From the NCBI GenBank assembly GCA_036768485.1, contig JAVLUZ010000154.1, positions 27,911,103 to 27,975,102 on the forward strand: 64,000 nt of DNA, read 5' to 3'. Position 1 is the stretch's first letter. The number at the start of each line of letters is the position of its first letter. Of the stretch, positions 1-24,487 are shown piece after piece. The position numbers were made by a program, and so were the translations under genes. The stretch comes from Mermis nigrescens. Lineage: Eukaryota; Nematoda; Enoplea; Mermithida; Mermithidae. The notes under the pieces were generated by a model that made no database searches, was not told where the DNA came from, and saw only the letters and a list, made by a program, of their open reading frames with translations.

Positions 1-442
1 AATTTCTCAACAGATACAAACAGTTAATAGATCGAGGGAAAGCGTTGAAAAATGTCATGCTTGTTTACTAAGTTCAGCCAATTCTATACTTTTAAGATCA
101 CAAATATAACAGAAGAACAAATTTTGTGTTTACTACTTTATAAATGTGCTAAACGTGTTTTGGACTTCGATTATTTTTCTTCCATGGCCCGTATGATAAA
201 TAAAAATATTTTCCTTTGGGAGGAGGGGCCGTCCTCCTGTTCACGCCTCCGGGTTGTCCATTCCGTTTCGTAATTCTTTAATAATATGAAATGGCCATTA
301 ACATGTCGCAAACGCTATCGCAAAGCACAACGGCGCATAAATTATCCTACAGTAATCTATCTAACTAATACTTATTCCTTCACGCAAATATACGGTAATC
401 CAGCGTACTGTAGCTAGGCAATGCCGAGACGAAACCATAATT
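1..442. other. Sequence downstream of Pur-alpha
   Basis: Lies beyond the Pur-alpha stop codon on the minus strand, so probably contains its 3' UTR. I see no other exon and no repeat I can name here. Confidence 0.4.
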
Positions 443-12188
<11,746 letters not shown>

Positions 12189-12567
12189 AAGAGCAATCTA
12201 TTGCGCTAAAATGCGCCAATAACTTCACTTATCAGTGACGCAAATGTTTTATACCAAAATTAATTGCCCTTGAACAAAAGGACCGTTCCAGCTGCAAAAT
12301 AAAAATAGCTTAAATTTTTAAATAATGAATACGATAAGTTTTAGAAATAGGCAAAAAGCGGTATACGTCGGTCAGAATTTTGAACAAAATGTGCAAAATT
12401 GCGGAAAACATTGAATATTTTATTCGAAAATTGGCTAATGGTAATGAGATTAAAGAGCAATAAAGTGAACGCTTCGTTTCAGCAATGCTCAGCAATGCTC
12501 TAAGATTAGGCACTTTTGAAGGTTATATTATAGTCAGGTTCTGCGCTATTTATACAAAACCAGAAAC
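12189..12567. other. Region upstream of Pur-alpha
   Basis: Lies 5' of the Pur-alpha start codon and should contain its promoter or a 5' UTR exon. I recognise no specific site. A short duplication 'CAGCAATGCT' occurs at 12480-12499. Confidence 0.35.
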
Positions 12568-12569
12568 AG

Positions 12570-12887
12570 GCCCGTATCCAGGATTTTGTTTCAGATAGCA
12601 CGACCAGAAATTTTTAAAAACATAAGGGGGACCAAAGATGAATTCAAAAAGACGTTTGACGGCTAAAAGAGCTATACATTTTTTAAATTTTGTTAACCAG
12701 ATGTCTTAAATATCGTGAGAATCCAATGGACACTCTTGAACAAACCTCATTTTCTGCATGTGCAAAACTGAAGGCATAGATGCAAAATACGCTTCAGGTT
12801 GTGTAAATACTAAAAATGAAGTGTTTCAATCGCGCGCTTGGAACTAAATAGACTCTAAATATAATTCACAAAAATTCGGTGCGAAGC
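12570..12887. mobile_element. CAGGCCCGTATCC-family MITE, left part
   Basis: Opens CAGGCCCGTATCCAGGATTT and shares with 42800-43060 and 14500-14890 the block 'GCAAAATACGCTT..AGGTTGT' and 'AAATAGACTCTAA'. The right end is replaced by the element starting at 12888. Confidence 0.65.
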
Positions 12888-13162
12888 AGTGTTTTTTTGT
12901 ACAAGGCCCGTTCGTACATGTACAAAGATGGTCCTCAAAAGTCTTTGTACATTTTGTACACACAAATTTTTGGGAACTATAACATGGTACAGCAGCGATT
13001 TTAGTGTGGTGAAAGTAGAATTGTTGACTTTTGGTAGTGTATTCTAGCTAATTTCTGGGGCTCTAAGGGCAAAAATCACTGAGAATCGTCTTAAAATCGG
13101 CGCGAAGACGCCGAAAAATTTGACATTTTTCCTCTTGAAATGCAATTTCTGCCATTATAAAG

Positions 13163-14036
13163 TAGAGCTGTGCCGGGGCCAGGCCCCGCCCCGGCTGCCG
13201 GTCTGGCCCCGGCCCCGCGCGGGGCCTAGGCCCCGGCCCCGGGCCGGGGCCAGGCTGGCCCCGCACCGGGGCCGGGGCCAATGTTAGAGTTGATTATAAT
13301 GTAGAAAATTGATAATGTTTTGGGCAGATTTACCTTCAAACTCAATTTCAAGCAAACCACAGATCTTGCTAATTCAAATCTTTATTTCATTATGTCAGAT
13401 TGGTGCAACTTTCTAGTTAATAATCAAAATTGACATATTTTAAATTGCAATTCATATAGACGAGCATTTCCAGCTTGCTTGGTAGCAGACAGCTACGTCT
13501 ATCAGAACAAATAGAATAATAAGCCTAAAAAAGTGCAAAGTAAAGCACATTGAAAAACGCATCCAAGTCAGAGGAGTCAAATCCATACATGGGCAGCTCA
13601 AAAATTCTAGGGGGTCCAACATTTTTCAAAGTCAAAAAGTGCCTGATAATATATGGTAGAGCGAAAAAAACACTGTTTTCTCGCGTCTCTCAATGAGCTA
13701 TCCATTAGCATCAAAAAACCGCAGAAAAACAAAAATTCTGAAAATCAATTTCTGGGGGGGTCTAGCGGATTTTTTGGGGGGGGAGAATGAGAATTCTGGG
13801 GTCTGGATCCCCTGATGCCCATGTTCTGTTATATCTTGTAATCCGAGCAAATATTAACGCTTGACGTGCATATCTACAAGCAAGAATATATGCATAGGTA
13901 CATATAAGGGTAGGGCAGGGTCGTACTATGAGTATGGTAAAGCACGCTATTATTGGCCCCGGCCAGGCCCCGCCCGCCCCCGCACCGGGGCCTAGGCCCC
14001 GGCCCCGGCAAAAAAGGCGGCCCCGGCACAGCTCTA
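13163..14036. mobile_element. hAT-type element with GCCCCGGC ends, intact TSD
   Basis: 18-bp inverted repeats TAGAGCTGTGCCGGGGCC and GGCCCCGGCACAGCTCTA, flanked by a perfect TTATAAAG duplication (13155-13162, 14037-14044). Both ends continue as about 90-110 bp of GGGGCC and GGCCCCGG words, extremely GC-rich against the local background. No transposase. Contains a CATA-TGGGCG MITE at 13584-13824. Confidence 0.92.
13584..13824 (-). repeat. CATA-TGGGCG MITE, copy 4
   Basis: CATACATGGGCAG at the left, GATGCCCATG at the right, with diverged core. Nested in the 13163-14036 element, so inserted later than that element. Confidence 0.75.
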
Positions 14037-14229
14037 TTATAAAGATATATATACCACACAATTACTCATTTAGGCGCGAAGCGCCGAAAATTTTTGCGAA
14101 TTTCAAACCTTTTTTGCAGTTTTGGTCTTCCCAAAAATCGTTGTACATGTACAATGACGATGCTCAAGTCTTTGTACATCGGAAAAAATCTTTGCCGAAT
14201 ACAAAAAACACTGTTTTATATGATCATTA

Positions 14230-15460
14230 GTTTTGGTTGCCTTAGATACCTACGGTGAGAATCGAACGGAAACCATCATTTATAGGGCTGAGGGGGGTCT
14301 GGGGTGGCGCGCTCAAGCGCCCCCAGCGGGGTTTGGGGCAGAGCTCAGGAAAATTTTTTAAAAAGAGCACTTCAATTTTGAATCGTAACCTTCAAATTTT
14401 TACAAAATCAGCCAAATCACGGCTGTGAATTCACCCTAAAAATCGTCAAAGTTCATCAGCAATCAATAATCATCGCCAAAAAATTGCTGTCATTCTTGCT
14501 TCTTGAACAAATCTCATTTTCTGTATAAAACCTGTAAAGAGAAGAACAAGGAAGACGAAGACAAGAAAATATTTATTGTCCAGAAAAGTACACGAATTTT
14601 GGTAAAACACAAATACATGATAAAACAGCGACTTGACAAAAGGACATACAGATCACGGAGCGTGATACAGCTAAGTATGCCCCAATACGCTTTAGATTGT
14701 ATAAAGACTAAAAATGGAGTGTTTAAACCGCGAGCTTGGGGCTAAATAGACTGTAATTATAATTTTAAAATTCGGCGCAAAGCGCCGAAATTTTTTAGCG
14801 ATTTTCGGCTGAAAAAACAAACAAGGGAGGAGAGGAAAAAATTGTTCCTGTATTTTATTTCGGTCCCCCATCTCCCCTGGATACGGGCCTGCTCTCGTAC
14901 AATGAATTATCCTTGGTTTTGTATTTTTATCAGTTTCATATTAGAAAAAACTTATTTTCTTATTGTTCTTCAAGTGTACTAGGTACCTAAAGCGTATTTT
15001 GCATCTAAGTCTTCTGTTCTGCACAGGTTTTATGCAGAAAATCAGATTTCTTCAAGATGCAAGAATGACGAGCGATTTTTGGGCGCTGATTATGAATTTG
15101 CTGATGAACTTTGACCATTTTTAGGGTAAATTCAGAACCATGATTCGGCTGACTTGAATGAATGAATGAATGAAATAATTTATTACTGAAATGCGACAAT
15201 TACGAAGGATGTAAAAGAGTAATAAAACGTACGGTCAGAAGAATAACAGCGTACAGCAAAAGGCGATGAGCGAGTCATGAAAATGACGATTTTAAGCCTG
15301 CCCTATAATAAATTTGGATAAGTTGACATCAATTAATCTAACTGCTCTTTTTACAAAATTTTAAGGAGCTCTATAGAGTCCCGCTGGGCGCTTGAGCGCG
15401 TCACCCCCCAGACTCCGAATGGTTTCCATTGGATTTTCAGCGTATATAAGGTACCTACAT
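14230..15460. other. Mixed MITE debris
   Basis: Holds pieces of known families and no gene. Near 14310 and 15385 are two inverted relatives of a GC-rich block around CTCAAGCGCCC. A GCGCAAAGCGCC hairpin lies at 14773. A CCTGGATACGGGCCTG end is at 14878-14893. At 15155-15185 a (GAAT)n run is probably a LINE 3' tail. Confidence 0.5.
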
Positions 15461-15463
15461 GCA

Positions 15464-15862
15464 GGCCCGTATCTGGGAAGGATGAGAGAGCACGTTCCCC
15501 GCCGACACTAAATGTGAGAATGAGTTTTTCCTTTAATGCCCCGTTGCTTAAATCGCAAAAATTTTCGGCACTTCGCACCAAATTTTTCAATTATAATTAG
15601 AGACTGTTTAGTCCCAAGCGCACGGTTCAAACACTCCATTTTTAGTTTAATACAGCCTAAAGCGTATTCTGCATCAATACATCTTAGCAATTTTGGTCGA
15701 GTCCGCCCGAAACAAAATCTTGGATACGGATCTGCACTGCATCCATGCAAAGCCAGCCAAATTGGCATATCATAAAATTCATTCTTTTGTCCCCCATTAT
15801 TTTTTGAAAAATTTTGGTCGTGCCCCCTCCAAAACAAAATACTGGATACGGGGCCTGGCCAG
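15464..15862. mobile_element. CAGGCCCGTATCC-family MITE pieces
   Basis: Left end CAGGCCCGTATCTGGG at 15464 and right end CTGGATACGGGGCCTG at 15847-15862, with an internal end GGATACGGATCTG at 15720. Looks like two overlapping copies; no clean duplication found. Confidence 0.55.
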
Positions 15863-16174
15863 CTCTAAACTTTCGCATTAGCAATCAAATCAGTCCAGCC
15901 CAGGGTTGGCCGGGCATGGTTTTTTGGTTTTTTTGGTTTTTTATGGTTTGAAAATCGGCCTTGTTTTTTTTTTTGGTTTTGTTAAGTCGATGTTAAAAAA
16001 TGTCACAAGATTCGTTTTCATCATTTGTAAACATGTGCAAATAGTACTTTTTACTTTAGCATAGAGTAGACTAATTATTCAGGGAATAAACGGCATGAAA
16101 TAGTTTATTTTCATTTTGGTTGAACTTTTTTTGTAAGAGAGACGTAATTATAATCGTATAATGTAATTATAATC

Positions 16175-16264
16175 CAGGCACGCAGCTGACCCTCCAATTT
16201 TGGGAGGAACCAACTTATTTTTGGGGGTGACCAAATGCCGGAAAAGGCCAAAAACGGCCAAAAA
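16175..16264. mobile_element. Truncated copy of the 166-bp CAGGCACG MITE
   Basis: Begins CAGGCACGCAGCT and matches the left half of the 1166-1331 element, including the run of G near a 'ccccaa' tract. It is cut where the (CAA)n tail of a LINE begins. Confidence 0.6.
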
Positions 16265-18343
16265 TAGCAACAACAACAACAACAACAATTTATTCGCTAA
16301 GTCAAAGAAAATATTAACATACATGATAGGATCGAATGAACGAAAATGAAAATACATGAAAGACAAAACAAATTAAGTATGACGAAGCAGGTAAACGTAA
16401 AGGCAATAGAAAAACGCCTCTTACTTACGTCCCTTTAAGAAATTTAGAAAGGTTTAATCTTTAAGTTTAATGCCAGAAAATGCGTCCATTTGGAGCACTT
16501 ATAATCTGTTCAGGTAGAGAGTTCCAGATAGAATTATTCGATTACAAAATCAAATTTTCTGCAATTTTTATTTACATGATTGACGAGAAGCTTACAAGAA
16601 TTTGCTGCTCGATTAGAATTTAAATTAATTGTGAAGAAACTTGAAAGCAAGAGCCTTGACATTTGATAATAGAAAAGGCTAATGTTAAGTCGCGGCGAGG
16701 CGCCTTAGCTCTAAGAGTGTCCAGACCAAGTTCGTGTAATCTTTCATATATGTCAAATTTTTATCACTAAAATTGTTTGTAAACCTTCTTGGAACCCGCT
16801 TGACGGAGGTGAATACACAGCAGGTAAGGACTCCACAAAACACGAGCAAATTCAAGCACTGGTCGAACGTAAGTAATGAAGGCCTTAACAAGTAATAATC
16901 TATCTTTAGAAGAAAACTATGCAAGATCAGATTGCTTAACTGCATGCCTTTTTTCACAATATATTCACAATGAGATCTGGACGATAAATTAGAATTCAGA
17001 AAAACACCCAAATCTTTACAACAAAGTGAGGCTAGTAAGAAAGATAGAAATCATTTATGTGATGAGAACGCCTAGGGTTCGAACCACCCAGAGACAGAAC
17101 TAAACATTTATTAACTGATATTTTTAATTGCCATGTATTGGCACCACTCATACATACATAATTATGTCAGCTTGAAGGTCATGAAATTGGATGATAGATT
17201 CCAAAGTCTGATACGTCAGCAAACAAAGCAAAATTACTGTTTTAGTGCATTTCACATAAGTCGATAATGAAGATTAAAAAGTGTGGGACCCAGTATACTA
17301 CCCTGAAGCATGACACTGGTAACAGGAACGGAATCTAGATAAAGAATTTTAATTTTAACGACTCGGGATCTATTAGTCAAGGAAATTTTCGATCCAATTA
17401 AAAGAGAGTTTGTTCAGTCCATAAGATGCCAACTTAATTAGCAGTTTTGTGGACATGGTATCAAATGCCTTACAAAAGTCAATGTAGACAATGTCAACTA
17501 GGAATTCCTCATCTGAAATTTGATCCACTGATTTTTGCATCAACAAGTTAGTAACGCACATGATCTATTTTTTCTAAAACCAAACCGTTTTTCACTTAGC
17601 AGATTTTGCTTCTCTAGATAAGAAAGCAAGGACATGTTCATCATAGATTCATTAATTTACAAGAAACACAACTATAAGAAATTGGACGATAGTTATCAAC
17701 TGATGACATATCCCCCTTTTTGTGAACTGGGATCACAACAGCTTTTCGCCAAAAATCGGTATCTTTCCACTTTGATAAGAAACGTGAAGATGGTTTCTAA
17801 AGGTGAGAGCAGTGATCGGACCGAGGCTCGGCCTCGGCCTCGAAGCCTCGGCGTTTTTGGAGCCTTCGGCCTCGGCGCCGAGGGCGAGGCTGAAAAGTGC
17901 CGAGGCGCCGAGGGTTAAAATCAAATTTGAATAAGTTTAATATGTCCGTTGAATATTAACTATTTAGAATGCATCTGCAGTACAAAGGCTATTTTTTACC
18001 TATAGACTTTTCTTGTGGTTTCAGTCGCGTACCCAGTTACACAAAGTTACATACAGCAAAGTGCCAATTTATTATTCATGTGATAACTAAGTTTTAATTC
18101 TCATGCTTGCTACATGGATCGGAAACACACATTCCCGAAGGGAGGGGTGAGGGAGGTTTATTACCCCCTCTCAGGGTACAAGACTCAAGTCACTGTCAGA
18201 CGATTTTTGGTAAAAACCTTTTGAATATTTTTGAACCTAATTTTTACTATGGCAAAAGTGCAGCTAACTATTAGAATTTCCCGAAGTGATAGAGTATTTT
18301 TGAATGTAAGCAAGAGTAAATAGACAAACTGTCACTATAAAAC

Positions 18344-18604
18344 ATGCATGTAACAGCTCAAAATTTTTGGGAGGGGCTCCTCGGCATACATGTAAGGGCT
18401 AGAAATTTTGGGTGGGGGATTAGCGACTCTAATTTTTATGTCAAAAATGGCAAAAGCACCTAAAATAGCCAACAAAGCGCAAATTTTCGCCAAAAATGGG
18501 GAGGGTGGGTCAAAATTTTCTGACGTTGGAGGGAAGGGTTAGGGGAGGACGTCCAACCCTGGGTGGGTGGTAATTCCCCAAAGCCCTTCCTGTTACACGT
18601 ATGG
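18344..18604. repeat. CATACATGTAACAG MITE copies
   Basis: A 5' scrap at 18344-18384 (CATGCATGTAACAGCTC) is followed by a full copy from CATACATGTAAGGGC (18385) to CTGTTACACGTATG (18604), with inner AAATGGC and CCAAAAAT words. Confidence 0.75.
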
Positions 18605-19266
18605 TTTTCGGCCATTTGTATGGGAGAGGGCGTAAATGATTACGAATTTTCGGCCGAAAATCGCAAAAACGCACCTAAAAATGGCCAATAAATGCAGGTT
18701 TTGCCAAAAATCAATTTTGGCTCGCGCATTTTTCGGAGCCATTTTTATACAATGCTAAAATACTTTCTTGGACAAAGTGATATTAATTATATCGTTTTTC
18801 AGAATATTTTAGGAAATTTTAAAAAATTTTCGGCGCTTCGCGCAAAATATCGCTAATATACTGTATTTAGATTGAAGCAGGGAAATAAACACTCCAAAAT
18901 CAATTTTTGTGTAATCTAGGCATTTTTATGCAGATTTATATATCGTTTGTATCTATTATTACTGTTTTTAAAAATTTTATGCAAAATAAGTACTATTTAA
19001 TAACTTTGCACTTTTTTGCCGTTCAAAGATAAAATTGACTAATTTATCCTGATGTTGCATTGGATTTCTAAGCACAGTAGTGCTTATTACAAGATTTAAT
19101 TGGAATATTACAATATCTATAATATTTCTGATTTTGTAGTACAAGTTGTTTTAGCTTTCTCAGTCAAGTTTTATGTGTAAATTTCATCAAAAGCTCATAA
19201 AAATTTCGCGCTTCGCGCCAAATAATCTTATGAACTATATCCAGGCCGAATTATCACATTTAGGAC

Positions 19267-19655
19267 CACAGTTTTTTGTATTCGGCAAAGATTTTTCATA
19301 ATGTACAGAGACTTTTCAGGACTGTCTTTGTACATGCACAAAGATTTTTGGAGAGACAAAAACTGTAAAAAGATGTAAAATTCCCGAAAATTTTTGGCGC
19401 ATCAGTAATTGTCTGTCCTATATATCTTTAAAATAGTAGAATTTGCATTTAGAATGGAAAAAATGTCAAATATTCAGAGACCCAGGAATTAGCTAAGATA
19501 CGCTACCGAAGGTCGAAAACCCCTGTTTTACCACAATAAATCGCTACTGTACCATACTATAATAATACACAAAATTTGCATGTACAAAATGTTCAAAGAC
19601 TTTTGGATACCATTTTTGTACATGTAAAAAGGTATCTTGCACAAAAAAAACACTG
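19267..19655. mobile_element. CAGTGTTTTTT-family MITE, 389 bp, intact TSD
   Basis: Starts CACAGTTTTTTGTATTCGG, ends CAAAAAAAACACTG, flanked by a perfect TTTAGGAC duplication (19259-19266, 19656-19663). Internal TTTGTACATG words. Innermost of four nested levels. Confidence 0.85.
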
Positions 19656-21495
19656 TTTAGGACTGCATGCCGGTTGCAGGTCACACACTGGCAGTATGTA
19701 AAAATGTGTATGTTTAAAAATATATTTATATAAAATATCTACAAAAATTTGTTCGCTCATACAAAGACACTACTTAATTTACTGGTCCCCCATTTTTGGA
19801 TTTCACCCTTCACTCAACTCTGGACCTTGGGAAACTATGATCGGAAAGTACAGTGCAGTTTCTGTCATATTACCTACCACACCAGAATTGGATGACTGAA
19901 AAAGCGTGTTTAAACATGCATTACTGCAAAAGCGAGCACAACAATGGCTACAGTTCTGTCTTTACTTAGCTTATTTCGTTTGTTCGTATTTCTTTGACAC
20001 TGTTTTCTTATTTATGTATAGTAATAAAAGTTTTTAAGTGCTTGTTCAGCCATACTTTTTATTAACTTTTCCAAGTCTTCAACGGCAACTTGTTAAATTA
20101 AGTATGCTTTCATTCTGCTGACTTTATTCAATAAATCCTTCACACAATTAATCTACTATTATTGAAAATGACATTCGATAAAATGTTCAATATTACGATT
20201 ATTCTCTAGCTCATGTGCATACAAAATATTCTAAGAGCACTATTTATGGGTATAGGTATATAAGCTTGACCCTCGGCATTACCCTCGGCCTCGGCCTCGG
20301 CCGAGGCAAGGATTTTACAGGCGCCTCGGCCTCGGCCGAGGCCGAGGGTCCAAAAAGTACCCTCGGTCCGATCACTGGGTGAGAGCAACACTGTTTTCAA
20401 CTTTTTAATAAAATATGCACACAAGCCATCGGGGCCAAGCGACAAAGTGGGCTTAAGCCTACTTATGGATTCAGAAATAGTCAGAACATCAAATTTTACA
20501 GAAAGAGGATGAGCATCACTTTTGACTCTGCTTGCGAAATGGGGAGAAACAAGATCGTCAACAACAAAAAAATTACTCGCAAAAAAGAGTTGTGAGCATT
20601 AGCTTTTTCAAAATCATTATCTATCATCCTACCATCACGACCACCCGACACTGTCAAAAAGCTGGTATTTGTGAAAAGCAATATCAACCAACTCGAAGGA
20701 CACGACCCTAGATATTTCTAGCGATGAAAATGAACAAGAAGAAAATGATTCTTAATGTTGCCGTTTATTTACTGAATAAATTTGAAATCGTTCAGTTTTG
20801 TTATTTTTCCTGAATAATTGGTTAGGCTACTCATGCCTGTTCTTTGATTCAGTGGTTTTTAATCATAATCAAGCATTTAAACACTTATACTCACGACTAA
20901 GATATAAAAACCAAAATTTGACCATTAAAAACCATAAATAAAACCATAAAAATTAAAAAACCATAAAAACCGAAAAACCAAAATATCGGAAATTTTCAAA
21001 CTTTGGTTTTTCCAACCCTGGTCCAGCCAGTCTATTTTGCTTTGATTCTTTCGAGGGATTACAGTAAAGAAACAATATGAGTAAATTTAGCAAGTGAGTG
21101 ACGTGCTCTCACAAATTAAAATAATCTTCCTATCTCACTCTAATTAATAGCAATAAAGGCTGGAATTTCACCCGCCTTGACGGTATGTACCTCACCGAGT
21201 TAGTTTTTAGAGGTTGGTTAAAGTGATTTGAATTCTAAAAAATAAATTCGAAGGTGATATAAAATGTTGCAACAAAGTTGATCCTGAGCACAGCAATTGA
21301 CAGACATACGAATTTACGCCATTTTTAAATTTAATACTACATACCGCGTAAAAAGAACAGAGGTGAAATTGTTCAATAATCTTGAAATTTTCGTAGAACG
21401 CGTTAGTATCTTATTTCAATAAATTGTGACAAGCAAGTATAGCATTTTGTAAAATCAAAAATATTTGCAATTTACTGTATGGACTCAGTTTGAAA

Positions 21496-21707
21496 CAGTG
21501 TTGCCTGGCTGGCTGGCAGTTTTCCTTCCGTTTTGGCGGTTTCCTGCTCTTTCAGAAGTTTTTTACTCCTATGTTTAACCGCAAGGTGACAGTTTTTTTA
21601 GGGGCCCGTGGCAGTTTTCTTGGGCCGCTTGCATATACTTTATACAGTAGATAGCAGTTTTCCTCGAGAATTGTGGCATTTTTTAAAATTTTGACCTGGC
21701 AACACTG
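21496..21707. mobile_element. hAT-type MITE, 212 bp
   Basis: Inverted repeats CAGTGTTGCCTGGC and CCTGGCAACACTG, a classic hAT-like terminus. Inner 'GGCAGTTTTC' words recur four times. The flanking 8 bases do not match, so the insertion is old or the ends have been altered. Confidence 0.7.
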
Positions 21708-22055
21708 TGTAAAAACCGAAATGAATCTGTTCTGTTGCAAAAATATATGGCTTGCACTTTCACAATCCAATCCAAAACAAAGGCGTAGCGTAGCCAGGAC
21801 TTTTCCCAGGGAGAGGAAGTCCGAAATTTTTATTACTAAAAAAGTCGATGAAAATGTATAAAAATGCGTTCTAGTCGTGAAATAATGCATTTTTTGAAAT
21901 CAAATTAAAATGCGCTTTAGGACAGGTATGAAAACTTTTTCCGGCTGGAGTTTCTAATAAAGTTCTGTCACCGATTCTCCTAAAAATACTTTTTTCTGAT
22001 AGATTCGAGGACGCTGAGTCCAGAAAAAAAGTGTTCAGGGGGCTGACGAATATTT

Positions 22056-24020
22056 AAGAATAGAATAGAATAGTTTATCGGCTGAATTACATGGACAAGA
22101 CATGTTACAACAAATACCAATACAATAATGCAAAGAATTATTAAATGATCAATTTTAGGAAAGGAATTGTCAATAAATGCAAAAAATAACGCGAAATAAG
22201 TCAGTTGAAAGAAAGAAAAGAAGAAAGTTTTGCTACTAATACCAACAGTTAAAATACAAAATGACAAGATATATAATAAATGCAATTACGAATTGTAGTA
22301 AAGGGACTGATGCGAGTCAATGGAATGACAAGTTTTACGCGCGCCTCACAAGATATCTAGATAAATCAAAGTTTGCTAATCTAGATTTAAATATGTTTAG
22401 GTTAGGGGAAGAAACAATGAAGTCAGGAAGATCGTTCCAAACTGCGATGTATTTTGTAAAAGAAATCAAACTTATCTAAATTTGAATGTACAGTAGGTAT
22501 GACTAATTCTAAATCTATTAATGCTACGGGTAATATTATGATTAAATACAAAAAAATCATCAGCGTCCAAACATGATTTATGACAAATAATTTGATACAT
22601 CATACACAGACAAATCTGCAAGCGTCTTAATTCAAGTCTGCACAATTTAAGTTGTGTTAAACGATCCTCGTAAGAAATAATATTATTATAGCCAAAAATA
22701 TATTTAGTGAATCTACGTTGAACAGCTTCCAATCTGAGTCTATATCCTTAAGATAAGAGGGGTCTCCAGACACTGCAACAATAACTCTAATAAATGTCTA
22801 ACATAACAACTATAAGCTTTAACAAGATTACCTTTATCACGCGAAAAAAATGATTTGCGTATTAAAATATATCTAAAGAAAGCTTTAATCAAGAATTATA
22901 ATGTTCCTTAAATTTTAAATTTCGAGGAATCAAAACTCCTAAATCACGTGACAAACGGATCACTAGAAATAATTTCCCATTTAGTCTATAAACAGCTTTT
23001 TGATTATTATTACCCAAATATAGAACTTGACTTTTGGTTCGAGAAATAGGTAAATCCCATGCAATTGCCCAGTCAATAATCTTATCTAAATCAGACTGTA
23101 ATAATTTACAGTTACGACTAATATTGAAAATTTTGATATCATCTGCGAACATATAAACCGTACTACAAATATTATCACATACATCATTTATAAAAATCGA
23201 AAGAGCGTAGGTTCAAGCGACACTTCCTTGACGACACCGCTGGTAACAGGCACATAATCTGAAAAAGACTGATTAACGCGAACACATTGGGAACGATTAA
23301 ACAAATAGGCCTTTAACTTACGCATACAAATTACCGTTTATTCCATATCCGTTTAACTTAATAAGAAGTTTTTCCATATTTACTTTATCAAAAGCTTTAG
23401 AGAAATCTAATCATATTATATCAACAGCTTCTTTTAGCTAACGACTGAATCCATGAAAGTTTACACTTTAACAATTGTGTTTCACAAGATTTATTCTTTT
23501 GAAAACCAAATTGAAAAGGAGATATTAGTTTATTAACCTTAAGAAAGTCTATCATTGACTATTAATAATTCTTTCCATAATTTTGCGCAATAGAACAACA
23601 AAGAGAAACGGGCCTGTAATTATCCACTAATGCTGGATCCCCTTTTTTAATATTGGAATAACATGTGCATGCTCCAAAGCTCGGGAATATTTTCAGACAG
23701 AAAAGATACAGTGAAAATACTCGTCTAACGGCTTTTATCATTTGAAACGACAATTTTTTGGTAAAAAGATTACATATGCCATCGGGGCCAACTGCAATAG
23801 ACGTATTTAGATGGTCAATGGCTTCCAATACGCGAGTCCTCACTAAAAATAAACAACGTCAGAAAGCGAAAAAAATCGCAGCAGCTTCTGAAAAAGAAAA
23901 TTCGCGTTAGTAATGTCACTAGAAAACACTGAAGCCGAAATAATCATGAAAAATGAAGAAGCCTTGGCGTAATGAATCGGTTATGACATTATTATCTAGA
24001 AAATGTTAGAGGAGGAATTT
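22056..24020 (-). pseudogene. LINE (CR1/L2-like), decayed
   Basis: Minus-strand pieces in order: SIAVGPDGICNLFTKKL and DNYRPVSLCCS (23560-23840), FADDIKIFN (near 23145), SKSQVLYLGNNN, and the C-terminal VQRRFTKYIFGY with ELRRLQICL (22470-22730). The 3' end is a (TCTAT) type repeat at 22056-22072. Several frameshifts and stops. A second fragment of the same family is at 10366-11290. Confidence 0.85.
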
Positions 24021-24480
24021 CACTGCGACTTTTTAACCTATTATTTACAAAAAAGTATAGAAAGCTTTATTGTGATTATTATTCTTGAGCAATTTGTTTT
24101 CTTGAGAAGAGAAATAATTAATGTAATAGTTCATCGTAGAGCCTTACAATGATTTCGATATTTAACTTTAGTTCCTGGAGTTATTACACCTTTTATACTT
24201 ATCCCATAGAGAACGTTTTTTAAGAAATAATTTATGTAAGCTTTTAGGGTATTTAAATTTTAATCTAGCCCTCTAAAAGTAGGTACAAAACTAAAAATAA
24301 GAGGATTTAATATACTTAAAAAACATTATGTAAGTAAAGCCAAGGCGTACAGGTAGTGCACTTACATACGCCCCTTAAGAAATTCTAATAAATTAAGCTT
24401 TGAAACCAAAGGGCGAGTTCTAGAATAGCTCCATGTTCTAGATTTAAAAAAACAGCGTTTTTATGCGATTTCAAGCACGT
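24021..24480. other. Degraded LINE-related sequence
   Basis: The block near 24330-24410 (TACGCCCCTTAAGAAATT) resembles 16425-16450 in the other LINE. No coding frame; probably an old 3' end. Confidence 0.4.
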
Positions 24481-24487
24481 ATCTTTA

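Larger units (their letters stand above)
12888..14213 (-). mobile_element. CAGTGTTTTTT-family element carrying a nested hAT
   Basis: Left end CAGTGTTTTTTTGTACAAGG, right end CAAAAAACACTG. Inside are the palindromic GTACATGTAC words and TTTGTAC runs typical of the 50560-51311 element. It is split by the 13163-14036 insertion. I could not find a matching target duplication. Confidence 0.6.
17810..20377. mobile_element. hAT-type element with GGCCGAGG ends, intact TSD
   Basis: 17-bp inverted repeats CAGTGATCGGACCGAGG and CCTCGGTCCGATCACTG, with a perfect GGTGAGAG duplication (17802-17809, 20378-20385). Both ends continue into about 90 bp of CCTCGG and CCGAGG words. The interior has no intact ORF and contains two younger MITEs. 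Confidence 0.95.
16265..20690 (-). pseudogene. LINE, reverse-transcriptase pseudogene split by a hAT
   Basis: Minus-strand fragments show non-LTR reverse-transcriptase motifs: GPDGLCAYFIKKL (near 20440), DNYRPISLL (near 17710), VDIVYIDFCKAFDT (near 17490), then a degraded C-terminus near 16700-17000. The two halves rejoin when 17810-20377 and one GGTGAGAG are removed. The 3' end is a (TTG)n tail read on the minus strand, at 16265-16288. Many frameshifts. Confidence 0.85.
15901..21020. mobile_element. hAT-type element, 5.1 kb, intact 8-bp TSD
   Basis: Ends CAGGGTTGG and CCAACCCTG, flanked by a perfect GTCCAGCC duplication (15893-15900 and 21021-21028). Subterminal zones are made of GGTTTTTT and AAAAACC words. 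Most of the interior is later insertions: a LINE (16265-17801 plus 20386-20690), which itself holds the hAT at 17810-20377. Plus-strand codons at about 20712-20754 read ISSDENEQEENDS then a stop, possibly the end of a lost transposase. Confidence 0.93.

Noticed and set aside
13762..14230. Pro/Gly/Arg-rich open frames on both strands
   Set aside because: They read the GGCCCCGG words of the hAT ends; frames are open on both strands because the repeat has no stops.
12570..14893. One large hAT from CAGGCCCGTATCC to GGATACGGGCCTG
   Set aside because: The flanking 8-mers (ACCAGAAA and CTCTCGTA) do not match, so the two ends probably belong to different copies.
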